A stretch of DNA of 64,000 nucleotides from Heliocidaris erythrogramma (GCA_025617745.1 CM046869.1:19980994-20044993), one strand, 5' to 3'; numbered from the stretch's first letter, positions 36,769 to 46,606 are shown. The notes: generated from the sequence alone by a model not told the origin. Numbers and translations: made by a program.

Positions 36769-37113
36769 TCGATATGATCAGATGATAGGATCGATTGTAT
36801 ACTCTTTATTACCTCTATATAGGTTTAATTTTTAGTTGGCTGTAAAGTCTAAGAGGTAAATTTGATTTTGACATTTTATGGGGAGAGATTTCTGCTGGTT
36901 ACAGAAGAAATGTTTTGAAATTTCAAAGGTACATCGCGATATAATTTTGATTCTCTCTTCCCCCTCTCTCTGTCTCCCTCTCTCTCTCTTACCTTTCCCT
37001 TTTCATATTTCCTTCGTTTCTTTGCTTTTATGCTAGAGCCCTATTGAAGATGTTATGGAATTGGCTACCATGCAGTGAAATATTGACGGATGCAGGCGGG
37101 AGCGTAAGGGGCA
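36769..37113 (+). repeat. Left arm of a long inverted repeat (partner 43604-44048)
   Basis: From CGATATGATCAGATGATAGG to GCAGGCGGGAGCGTAAGGGG this matches the reverse complement of 43604-44048. The other arm carries about 100 extra bases after the GAGGTAATAAAGAG word. Both inner ends stop at the same CAGGCGGGAGCGTAAGGGGC word. The 6.5 kb between the arms contains most of the THAP-type transposase exons. Confidence 0.8.
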
Positions 37114-38144
37114 CGTGCCCCCTCTATTTTTTGGAAATCACTCATCGAACATTCACAATTGATATAGCTAAATCTAAGAAAAGTGTCATCTGTGCCCCCT
37201 CTACATTCAAATTTGCTGTTTGCACCCCCTGTATTGCCAAATTGTGGATCTGCCCTGAATATCAATTAATAATTGTTGGTATTTTTTCAGTGCAGCCTTT
37301 CATCCTGAGGAAGTCTATATGGACTGAAGAATCTTCAGTCAAGCTTTATATCTTCTTCTCTCCCCCCCCCCCCCTCCCCCTCCCCCCCCTCCCCACGGTG
37401 AGCCTTAAAGGGGGTACCCAATGCTGAAACAATGTTCATTTAAAAAGAGCATGTTTTTATGAGCAGAAAATCATCTGCCTAAAGTTTTTGTATAAATTTG
37501 TGTTGCCAGGAAAACGCCGAAAAGATTTCAGGATATTTTGGCCCCTCAGCTGTGTCCCAATTTCAGCTAGGTACCCACAATGACGTCAAAGTGGTTACCT
37601 TACGCGCAATTCTAGCAAAATGCGCACAAGGTATGATACGTTTTGTACAGTCTAGCGCGCAACACAACTGCAATACGCGAACCTGGGTAACCACTTTCAC
37701 GTCATACATCACACTCAAATTTTTAGGTCAAACCTTGACAATTCACAAATAATTTGCCAAAATGCATTGATTTTGATTGAAAATTATATCAAATTTTTTA
37801 TTTGTGTTATTGTTCTTAGAATTCTATTCTCATATCATATATTAAAATATTTTAACCATTGTGTAATCCCTTTAACAGTATCTTAATAAACCGAGCTGAA
37901 ATAACCCTTTTTTAAATTCATGATAATCCTAAATGCATGTACACCCATGGAGCATTACTGCTACTTAGCACGAATATGTAACTAAGCTTTTCGGTTGCAG
38001 TCTTTGGCAGAATATTGAACCATGCAAAAATATGTGCCTCCAACAGTGTCAAAATTTCATACATTAAAATTCATGAGCGTACAGGTGCAAGTTAGAAGGC
38101 TCTATAGTATGGCCCTGGCTATGCAAAGTCGAAGTCAGACTAAT

Positions 38145-38330
38145 GGGGTGTTGCAAGAAAGTTGCGATTGATTGCAAGTTGCAACTGATCGGTACTGAAC
38201 AATCAAAATCATTGTTGCAAGCGCATCTTCTTGAATTGACGGACCCTGAACCATTCAGAATGGTTGTTCTAATTTGCTTTACAATTTGCTTTACAATTTG
38301 CAATTGATTGCAATTTTCTTGCAACACTCC
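38145..38330. mobile_element. 186-bp MITE (GTGTTGCAAGAAA ends)
   Basis: Left end GGGGTGTTGCAAGAAAGTTG; right end reversed GGAGTGTTGCAAGAAAATTG. The similarity continues for about 36 bases. AT lies outside each end. The right half has a doubled CAATTTGCTTTA. Confidence 0.85.
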
Positions 38331-38595
38331 ATATGTTTGTCATCATGATGATGAAGTCAACGACTTTAAGTTGCATCGAAAGATCAAGGTAAAATGTGCA
38401 ACTAACTGAGTTGTATCATGCCCTAGCAATGGCTAAAAATGCACTAAAGACGCAAACTGGAACTGGGCCCTGATAAGTGTAAAAATGATGAAAAATAGTT
38501 GTCTCCAAGAGCACAAAACACTTTGTGGACTCAATTACAGGCGAGCAATGGAAGAGTGAAGAAAAAGTCGTGCACAAAATGCATTATAGAAAGAA

Positions 38596-39524
38596 GAGCC
38601 CCAGGGGGCACGACGCTCACCTGAGGTGGATCAATTCACATCTGGTGCATGTTATCTCTAGCACCACCAGGAGATATGTCAGAAATTGAAACAACTAGGA
38701 AGATGTACATGAGATGACGTTAGAAATTAACATAATTCCCCCCCCCCCCATGGTCTACAATGTCATGTATTATTTGAATCTCCTACATCTAAGGATGATT
38801 CCCACCAAGTGTGGTTGAATCATACAACAAATCATGCAAAGAATGTACATTTCCCCTCCTGCATATTAACCTTGCCCTCGCAGGACCCCTATGGGGCCAC
38901 CATGAGAATGTCATGAACAACTTTTTTTTATTCATCTTCAAGATGTATATATCTAAAACTTCTGGAGAAGAAGAATGTTTGAAATTTACATAGCTTTTAC
39001 ACTTGGGGACTCTACCCTGGGGCCACATGTGCCATTTTTGCAACTTTGGATCCCCTACCCCTAAGGATGAATCCTACCAAGTTTGGTTGAATTCCGATCA
39101 TGTGTTTTGGAGAAGATCAGAATGTACATTTTGCCTGGCAGCGCCCCCCCCCCTCCAGTATGTTACCCCCACAGGGCCCCTATAGGGCCACTCAGAGAAA
39201 TTTCATGAACAACATTCATTCTTCATCTATAGAGGTATCTCCATACACAATACCAAGTCTGAGCTATGCCTGGGTCTGGAGAAGATGTTTGAAATTTACA
39301 TAGCTTTTACAATTGGGGCCCTCCCCCTGGGCCCCCCTGGGGGCCACATGTACCATTTTAGCAACTTTGGATCCCCTACCCCTAAGGATGATTCATACCA
39401 AGTTTGGTTGAATTCCGATCTTGGGTTTTGGAGAAGATGAAAATGTAAAAGTGTAAAAACGGACGACGAAAAAATTTCCATCGCAATAGCTCACTCGAGC
39501 CTTAGGCTCAGGTGAGCTAAAAAA
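38596..39524. mobile_element. Repeat element with CTCAGGTGAGC ends and a tandem core
   Basis: It begins GGGGGCACGACGCTCACCTGAG and ends GAGCCTTAGGCTCAGGTGAGCTAAAAA, so GCTCACCTGAG is inverted at the two ends. The core is two and a third copies of a unit of about 270-320 bp, marked by CTAAGGATGA at about 38790, 39061 and 39381 and by TTTGAAATTTACATAGCTTT. From memory, very similar AGCTCACCTGAGCC..GGCTCAGGTGAGCTAAAAA ends are abundant in mollusc genomes. The transposition mechanism is unknown to me. Confidence 0.7.
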
Positions 39525-39595
39525 CGTTATTTACATTCCCATAGGCACGATCGATACTGATAAGAAAATAAACAAGAACATAAATCAAATACTCA

Positions 39596-40108
39596 TTAAA
39601 GGCCAAGTCCATCCTAAAAAAAGTTGATTTGAATAAATATAGAATACTGCATACTGAGCAGGATGTGCATATAACTGTTTTGCGAAATTGAGCGAAACTT
39701 TAAAATACCAGAACTTTCTTAGGCCAAAAAAAAAAAATTGTTGTATTGGCGTAACGGGTCTCTGAAAAATAGGGTCGGTCGGTCGGGATTTTTTTTTTTT
39801 TTTTTTTTTTTTTTACAACAGTATAATACATAATACACGCAGCTAGTTCTGTCCGCAGCACTTCCGGGTTTTCGATCACAATCGCGATCGCAAAGGCAGC
39901 ACGATACGCGATATCGATAGTCAAAAAAAAAACAAAAAAAACCTAGGGTCGCGACATTTTTAGGGTCGGGCGGGTTACGCCAATACAATTTTTTTTTTTT
40001 GGCCTTATTTTACATCCTATTTTGATGAAATTTTCAGTGTTATGCTTGTTGGATTTTTCTCTATTTTTTATTCAAATCAACTTTTGTTAGGGTGGACTTG
40101 GCCTTTAA
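39596..40108. mobile_element. TTAA-flanked MITE split by a nested element
   Basis: Left end TTAAAGGCCAAGTCCATCCT; right end reversed TTAAAGGCCAAGTCCACCCT. AAAAGTTGATTTGAATAAA continues the match on both sides. The inner element at 39722-40004 interrupts it. Ends of this type are what I remember as common in sea urchin DNA. Confidence 0.88.
39722..40004. mobile_element. Nested 283-bp MITE with TTA duplication
   Basis: Inverted ends GGCC, an A-run of about 12, TTG and TATTGGCGTAAC. TTA flanks both sides (39719-39721 and 40005-40007). Further inverted words are AGGGTCGG and CCGACCCT. T-runs and A-runs lie inside. It sits within the TTAA element and is therefore younger. Confidence 0.85.
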
Positions 40109-40537
40109 TACCTTAACGTATTATATTCTAATAATTGGTAATTTAGGGCAGGGTGACGTTTGTTATCAGCAGTGCTACAGCACCACCACTTGTGAAGCAG
40201 CACACACAAAGTTCACAACATGGCTGATGCTAAGAATGTATGTTCTTCAAAGAAGGGCCGAACTTCAGCATTTTAATGTCTTCCATAGTTGCCATGAAAA
40301 TGCAGAAATCAATACCACATGACAAAATGTTTGTTATTGGAGTTCCTGGGTGACTTGAATTCTTCTTCAACACTTCCAGAAATAGTGTGTTTCTTTAAAA
40401 CTTTAAAGGTTTGGTTGGAGTTGGGCCATTCTTTTACTTAGATTTTCAATTGTCAGTGTATATGGCAAGCCATATAGATACACGATGGTTAGGTACTCTT
40501 CACAGAACAGTCTTGAATCTCGAATGCAAATTTCAGT

Positions 40538-40687
40538 TCACATCAATTTAAAATATCGTGTTCGTGTATGCTGCTTGTCTTCCTCCGGAGTTGGCCGGTC
40601 ATATGTAGACGATAGAGGCTGGGGAACATTCTGCAACAGAGGCATGTTGTCCCTCAAGGTCTTCGCTGAAAAGTTCATGCACGTAAC
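40538..40687 (-). pseudogene. THAP/transposase-like gene, C-terminal exon, frameshifted
   Basis: After an acceptor (TTTTGTGTTTAG) the first frame reads YVHELFSEDLEGQHA, matching the P-T-Y-G-Y-V-x-E-L segment I recall in this family. A second frame then continues DNMPLLQNVPQPLSSTYDRP and TPEEDKQHTRTRYFK to a stop at 40538, which fits the family's C-terminal end. Two halves in different frames mean one indel around 40640-40655. It follows exon 41003-41176 but lacks the exon that should lie between (the HxNEN and FPKYKKG region). Confidence 0.55.
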
Positions 40688-41002
40688 CTAAACACAAAAG
40701 GATGAAATTATTTTAGCTATTAACAAATTTTTTTTGGCAGTCAATGCCCCACACATATTCAATGCTACTCTCAATTCATGGAAACTCTATAAAATATTGC
40801 CACTAGGCCAAAATTGTGACATGGAAACTGGATATAAAGAAATTTGATAAAATATTCAACTATAACGAAGTATATTTTCCAAGGCCAAATGGAAGTATTT
40901 TGGGTATTCACCATTAGAAATAGGAAGAAAAAAAATTATGCAACAAAGTTCCATCCTCCCATGGACCTCATTTTTGTTTCCCTCTATTTTGGCTTCATTT
41001 AC

Positions 41003-41176
41003 CTGCATAGCATTCCTGTGTAGCTATATGCACACAACTTGGGTGCGAAGTAGTTGATGGTGCCATGGTACGCCTCAACACTGGATGTCTGCTGGCAAGG
41101 GTACATTTGCTTGATGTCACGTATCAGGTGCAGTGCCTCGCATATATCTTCTCGAGTTCAGATGCTGGCTTAGTAC
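41003..41176 (-). pseudogene. THAP/transposase-like gene, core exon, frameshifted
   Basis: The exon lies between an acceptor (TTGTTTAG|GTACT) at 41176 and a donor (CAG|GTAAAT) at 41003. It reads TKPASELEKIY, then, one base out of frame, CEALHLIRDIKQMYPCQQTS, SVEAYHGTINYFAPKLCAYS and YTGMLC. The words QTSS(L/V)E(A/S)(F/Y)H, IN.FAPK and (F/Y)SY.GM.CR are the hallmark of a large multicopy protein family in cnidarians, fishes and echinoderms that looks transposase-derived. The exon joins 43358 in matching phase (G|GT). The single shift means this copy is no longer functional. Confidence 0.72.
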
Positions 41177-42439
41177 CTAAACAAGCAAACCAAAACAGAA
41201 AACTATAAGACAAAAAACAAGTACATTGCAGTGGACAGTACCTTCCACAATAAGCCACTTCGGAGATGCAATTATGAGCAGATAAAGGTCATCTGTACCA
41301 AATTCTAAAACCCACTGACACTAATATTCGATATGTGCTCATGAATGTCATGTAATCATTATTCAATAAGCCATTTCGCTATCTCGGCGCCGCGGTGCAT
41401 TGTGGGATAGACTCGCGGATCGCTGGAGATAAACAAAGAGCGTTGCCATGCGTAACAGAGTGCAATACACACGGACCGAGTGCACCGAGTCGCGCTGGCC
41501 TGAGTGTTTTGCTCATTAAACTCGCAAAATATTGGATATTAGACCACTTTATATGACTCAAAATGACTGGAGACGATGTTCAGTTTAGTCTTGAACAAAT
41601 TTAACAGTTAAGCTCATAAATACCTTTGGGCAACAATCATCAAGCTTGTTAATGTTGGGATAAGGCTATATAACCAGATAAGTTTTGGGTCTTTAAGTAC
41701 ATTTGACTAATTGTGAAAGACACAATGACAACAAGATTTTTGTTTTCAATATGAACAATTTTTCCTTAAAATTATCGACATTTTCCCGTTAAAAGTTTGT
41801 CTGTACTACCTAATTAGCTCAGATGGTAAATATGGAATAAGATTTCGGTATTTTAATCACGATTTAAGTTGTGTTTTGTCACACGGCACGGCTCGGAAGT
41901 ATTTTAATCCTAGTTATATTACAGTCCCACTTGTAATAAAATGTGTTATGTTTTAATTTACTGGTGGAATTTCGTTGAAAGCAATGTAGGAAAAATACAT
42001 TTTAAACGAGACTAACAATACAAATCAGGGCTTAGATATTTGCCAATGAAACTGCTTACATTCGTAAGTAACAAAATAGCGATAGAAATGAAGGAAATCC
42101 AGCGATTCTTGATATAGTACGGAGTACGAGTGAATGCACAATCGCACGGTCAGGTCCCTCAGGCTTGTTTGTTTATGTCCAAAAAATTGGAGACAAGAAA
42201 ATGTCTCGCATGCGCAGTCAAGACTGCGAAAAGGCTTATTATGCACTAATGGTGCATTCCACGATATCCAGGTGGAAGTATTCTTTTTAAAGGGGGAAAC
42301 AAAAGCTATTCATGAGGCACCTCTATCACTCCCAGAGTTATTTTTCTGAAGTGCACATAAAGGGACCCTCCATGTCTAAAATATCTGTGGATATTTGGGG
42401 TCATTTGTACCATGCGCTAACCCCGAACTGGCTTATTGC

Positions 42440-42655
42440 CCTTGTAGAAAAAAGAACATCCCTTTATTGCTATTATGTAAAAATATGTAGAACAGGAATC
42501 ACATACATATTCACCTGTTCTACTTATTTCACTTAATAGCAATGAAGGGATGTTCTTTTGTCTACCAGAGCAATTGTGGAGGGTACAATGAGGAGCTGTA
42601 TATTTTGTCTGCTCTCTTTGTCATCGTCTTCATAGTGATAGTACATGCATTTCAC
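42440..42655. repeat. Foldback-type repeat (AACATCCCTTTATTGCTATT), copy 1
   Basis: AAAGAACATCCCTTTATTGC at 42452 is inverted as GCAATGAAGGGATGTTCTTT at 42539. It is followed by CTACCAGAGCAATTGTGGAG and GAGGAGCTGTATATTTTGTC. The same words occur inverted at 44815-44945 and direct at 45763-45855. They are in the intron between the THAP exon and the transposase exons or just 3' of it. Confidence 0.65.
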
Positions 42656-43357
42656 AGTTGTGTACTTGCTCACAATAATACCACATGATTTCATACCACA
42701 GTTTTTAAGTTCCATTCTTTTCCTGTGATGCTGGAGAATTTCTGACATAGCAACCGCTACTGAGCATGTGCTCAACTAAGTGATAAGTACCTACAATGTT
42801 ATTGTTTGGTTTATTTTAGGTGACCGATGATGTCATGATGAGACTCCAGGAGATATTTTTGAGGTAGGGCTAAATAAGTATAACATAATTTATTTAAAAA
42901 AATTGGAAATATTTAATACATATTGAGATTAAAAAAATGGTTGCTAATTTTGTACTGTAAATAGAAATACACATCAAGAGAAATCAATATTTAGCAGAAT
43001 TCCATTGGTCCTTTAAGGCTCTCTTTTTTTGTGTGTGTATGTGTGTATGGGGGGTGAAGAATACAGTCACATCACATCAGCTGAATATCTTAATTTTTGC
43101 AATATCTTGTTGACATTGAAAATGGGAGATTTAGATTTGAGCTTAAAAATACATGCTAATCGTAATTTAGTGGTCACAGAATCAAAGACTAAAAATGTGT
43201 GATCATGAATTTAAAAAGAAAAATTGGGACGAAAGACTTACTGAGTTACTATAATTTGATTTTGGATCCATTTTACAACACGGCAATCCCTAGTTCCCGA
43301 ACTCTCATAGAGACTCGAGTATATGTATCCAAATACTTTAACATTTAAAAAACTAAC

Positions 43358-43600
43358 CTGGTGAGATCCATGCTTTTTCCTGAATGGTTTGGTCATTCAA
43401 AGGTGCATGTGAGCAGGTCTTGAAATGGATGTTATTATGAGTATGAACACAGAGATCCATTTTGCGGCCATCACATCTGGGTTGACATCTGGCGTTGAAC
43501 AAGCAGTCCAGTACATACGGTTGGTGATGCTCTTTATCCAGGGCAAAATGCACTCACAGTCCTTCCTCATGCCACATGTCCGGAGCTTCTTCTTGAGACC
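43358..43600 (-). pseudogene. THAP/transposase-like gene, upstream core exon, frameshifted
   Basis: The minus-strand frame reads GLKKKLRTCGMRKDCECILP, WIKSITNRMYWTACSTPDVN and PDVMAAKWIS, then shifts by one base to HTHNNIHFKTCSHAPLND and KAWISPG before a perfect donor (CAG|GTTAGT) at 43358. The pattern K.KDCE..PWIKSI.NH.YW...STP...P....AKW......NIH......C.H.PL fits the family described for 41003-41176. The 5' limit is uncertain: homology stops about where the inverted repeat arm (43604-44048) begins, with only a weak acceptor there. The one-base shift disables it. Confidence 0.72.
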
Positions 43601-43603
43601 TAG

Positions 43604-44048
43604 CGCCCCTTACGCTCCCGCCTGCATCTGTCAATGATATTCCACTGCAGGGTAGCCAATTCCGTAGCATCTTCAATAGGGCTAGCTCTAGCATAAAAGC
43701 AAAGAAACAAAGGAAAGATGAAAAGGGAAAGGTAAGAGAGAGAGAATGAGTGAGAGGGAGACAGGGAGAGAGGGGGGGGGGGGGGGGAGGGAGAGAGAAT
43801 CAAAATTATATCGCGATGTACCTTTGAAATTTCTCAACATTTCTTCTGTAACCGGCAGAAATTTCTCCCCATAAAATGTCAAAATCACATTTTTCAGACT
43901 TTACAGCCAACTAAAAAACCCTACTTCTTCTTCTTCCAGTGCAGTACATCCCTCTTAAAAGAGTATAGTCGTACTTTGTGCAGAAAAGCCTCTATATTTT
44001 ATAGAGGTAATAAAGAGTATACAATTAATCCTATCATCTGATCATATC
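43604..44048 (-). repeat. Right arm of the long inverted repeat
   Basis: Reverse-complement partner of 36769-37113, including the GATTTTGACATTTTATGGGG and AAGGTACATCGCGATATAAT words and the pyrimidine tract. It contains an additional stretch (about 43920-44010) missing from the left arm. Confidence 0.8.
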
Positions 44049-44561
44049 GAATTAGCGCTAGATCTAGTTTTAAGTTAGATCTTAGTAAAACAGTATCGAA
44101 ATGCCAACCCCCTGTCCAGGCCCTATACTATACTCTATACTAGCAAATGAAATGGTGATGCAATTCACTTCAGTACGGCCCAGCATTCACACTAAAGTAT
44201 TTCCTGTTCAAGCCTCTAGTCTCTAGACTATTTCCATCACTCTCTTATTCAGTCTCACCTGGCAGGTAGATTGAGTTTATTCCATCAAAATCGCGAATTT
44301 TTGTACTCATTAACAAGTTAAGTCTTTTAAGGCTGTCTAACTTGTGAGCCTCCGCCTGCGATCTCGCAAAGCGATACCATTGATTGTCATTGAGAGTCGA
44401 GTCCGACGACTGTGAACGGAGGAGCGTAGCAAGCGAAGACTAACCAAAATAGACTAGGCCTACCGCTACAGTACGGCGAATTTAGCTTAATGATGCATTA
44501 AATTTAAAACCATAAATAATCACACTCACAGCCAACATGGCCAAGGCGAGACTTTATGGCC

Positions 44562-44698
44562 TTCTCGTGAAATAAGCCACTGCCTGGTCATCGAGTGTGT
44601 ACACACTGCCGTGTAAAGTCAATGGAGGATGTGAACCCTCATTTACACGCAATAAACTGCATGTACTAAGTGGATGCGGGTGGCTTATTTCACGAGAA
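44562..44698. mobile_element. 137-bp MITE (TTCTCGTGAAATAAGCCAC ends)
   Basis: The 19-base word TTCTCGTGAAATAAGCCAC at 44562-44580 is exactly inverted at 44680-44698. The interior has a further inverted pair (GTGTACACAC and ATTTACACGC are only weakly related). Flanking duplications are unclear. Confidence 0.65.
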
Positions 44699-44814
44699 TG
44701 CTGATTTGATGAGAGGAAAGGGAGATAGCAGTAATTCAACTTCAAATGAGGCTACAGTATTTTTGTAATAAACCAGGCGCAGGAGCCTACGAATGTGCAT
44801 GCCAGGAATTAGCA

Positions 44815-44945
44815 CTATGAACACGATGACAAAAAAAGCGGACAAAATATACAGCTCCTCATTGTCTGATTGTACCCTCCACAATTGTTCTGGTAACAAA
44901 AGAACATCCCTTCATTGCTATTAATAATAATAGAACAGGTGTATA
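44815..44945 (-). repeat. Foldback-type repeat, copy 2 (inverted)
   Basis: GACAAAATATACAGCTCCTC, GTACCCTCCACAATTG and AAGAACATCCCTTCATTGCT are the reverse complement of the copy at 42440. With copy 3 at 45763 it makes an inverted pair around the insertion at 44960-45701. Confidence 0.65.
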
Positions 44946-44959
44946 TGCATGTGACACCT

Positions 44960-45701
44960 TAGCCCCGGGACGCTGCCACGAAGTGGTAGCGTCCTGAGTG
45001 AAACCAGTACGATTCGGTGGGTCTCACAATCTACCAATGTTCAAATGACCATTTAAAAAATGGCCATGTAATTATTATTTTTTAATTAAAGTATCATATA
45101 TACGATGCCACTTACCTAAACAGACTTTACGCAAATCAGCTTTTCCTAAAAAATGTGTAGAATCGATGAATGTCACTTTTTACTCTCAATTTTCGAAACC
45201 AGTCCCATTCGCCATGTTGTTAAAGCCAAATTGAAAATAGGCACTTGCGCATGCGCCTATGAATGTTTATTACAATGACGGCATAGTTTTCGTCAATGGA
45301 ATAATGAATATTCATATACCCACTGTAATCCGCCGATCGCTAGCGTATAGATCTAGCGCTCTCGCTCAAGCTCGTCTAATGAATATTCATAATCCTCCCT
45401 TCTTGTCTGTATTATAATTGGAGCTGCTGACGCATGCGCATTGCAAGCAAAACACCGACCTTCGGAAGTTTTTACTACAGGCTCTTGGAGATAAATATGC
45501 CTTTTTTGTATCATCCTCATTGAAAAGAAAGACGACAGTCAATCGTAAAGTATTGTAAGTACCTAAAATAGCCTAAAATCAACTGATTTCATGTTTCATG
45601 GCTATCATTTTGACAAACGACCTTGTAATTATGTGACATCCATGCGATCAAAGGACTGCGAAGCGCAGCCCGAACACTACGTGTTCGGGCTGCCGCAGTA
45701 A
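44960..45701. mobile_element. 742-bp insertion with a terminal hairpin at each end
   Basis: GTGACACCT lies on both sides (44951-44959 and 45702-45710), consistent with a 9-bp target duplication. Close to the left end is a 12-bp stem with a 3-base loop (GGACGCTGCCAC, GAA, GTGGTAGCGTCC; 44968-44994). Close to the right end is a perfect 13-bp stem with a 3-base loop (GCAGCCCGAACAC, TAC, GTGTTCGGGCTGC; 45665-45693), preceded by CTGCGAAGCGCAG. The body contains TATTCAT pairs and CpG words and no recognised gene. The right-end word CTTACTGCGGCAGCCC recurs near 33956. Confidence 0.55.
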
Positions 45702-45762
45702 GTGACACCTGTTCTATAATTTACATAGGGCCTACTTTTACAATTATTTGAATTAATACTAT

Positions 45763-45855
45763 GTTCTAGTTTTGTCTAGTACCAGAGCAAGTGTGGGAGG
45801 TAAAATGAGGAGCTGTATATTTTGTCCGCTTCTTTGTTCGTCATGTTCATAGTGT
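45763..45855 (+). repeat. Foldback-type repeat, copy 3
   Basis: GTCTAGTACCAGAGCAAGTG, GAGGAGCTGTATATTTTGTC and CGTCATGTTCATAGTG match copies 1 and 2. Confidence 0.6.
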
Positions 45856-46062
45856 AGGCCGGATTATTAATTGTGAAAGAACTAAGTTGTTACTTATACT
45901 CACTCGTGACCGTCATGACCGTGTTCGAATCCTTGCATCACTTCAAAGACTTATCTCATTCTCACCATCATGACAATAGACAATTGTCAATAGGCTGAAA
46001 CCTAAACGCGATAGTCTTCGTTTTATATTGACGGATGCTACTATTAAATGCTAGATCTGTAC

Positions 46063-46396
46063 TGTAGGAGTGCAGCTTCCTTGACCATCATTGGCATGCA
46101 AAGTTGGAATTTAGGGGCAAATCCTCCGCTTTCTATCAGTTTATCAGCAACTTCACATGTTGGTTCGAAGTGATTTCTCTGGAAATGGGCACTGACTGAC
46201 TGGCAGTGCACACCGTTACGAATTCACTGTACCGTACCCGGCGCTGCAAAATCCTTGCGTGTACCGGTACTCTTCACAAAATTGATCCATTTTTTACTAT
46301 AACTGTTGGATTCTTAGGGAAACGATGGAAACTGACAGCCATATCTTTATCCTTATTTGTCTTCCTGCATCCACCAACAACGCAGTTAGTCGGCAT
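46063..46396 (-). pseudogene. THAP domain exon of the transposase-like gene, frameshifted
   Basis: The minus-strand ATG at 46396 opens MPTNCVVGGCRKTNKDKDMA and VSFHRFPKNP: the C-x4-C start and SFHRFP word of a THAP zinc finger. One base out of frame follow KKWINFVKSTGTRKDFAAPG (the KxW..FV...KDF part). After another shift come VSAHFQRNHFEPTC and EVADKLIESGGFAP. The final Cys-x2-His pair is not clean (CQSVSAHF beside a CAGT duplication). THAP fingers are DNA-binding domains found at the N-terminus of P- and Kolobok-type transposases, which fits the downstream exons at 43.6, 41.2 and 40.7 kb. With at least two shifts it is a pseudogene. A possible donor lies at 46062. Confidence 0.75.
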
Positions 46397-46561
46397 TTTT
46401 GACGATGGAACTGTCAATGAAGACTAATAACTGAGGTCGATGCGGGGTCGATGTAAACTACGAATACGATGATTACGAATTGCTCATTATAATTACGCGC
46501 AGCATGCATGTCAGCTAGCTATAGTATAGCCAGGCGAGGCCAGGCCAGGTCGAAGCGAGAT

Positions 46562-46606
46562 CGACTACTTGACATGACGTCACGCGGTTGACCTTCGGTC
46601 ACGTGA
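46562..46606. promoter_or_regulatory. Promoter-like block between THAP pseudogene and SRXN1
   Basis: It holds the inverted copy of the 19-bp block (46562-46580), a perfect CRE (TGACGTCA, 46575-46582) and a palindromic E-box (TCACGTGA, 46599-46606). It lies 166 bases before the THAP start and about 390 bases before the SRXN1 start, so it could serve either gene of this head-to-head pair. Function is inferred from motifs only. Confidence 0.4.

Larger units (their letters stand above)
37114..40537. other. Non-coding interval with mobile elements
   Basis: Contains the MITE at 38145, the pan-invertebrate element at 38596, the nested TTAA element at 39596 and GC-rich low-copy-looking sequence at 37380-37760. 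I see no exon here on either strand. Confidence 0.5.

Noticed and set aside
43604-44048. 36769/43604 repeats as terminal repeats of the THAP transposon
   Set aside because: The THAP exon lies outside them at 46.4 kb and no target duplication is visible, so they cannot be the ends of the whole gene's element.
46206-46427. 73-residue plus-strand frame before SRXN1
   Set aside because: It is the opposite strand of the THAP exon, and its peptide resembles nothing known.
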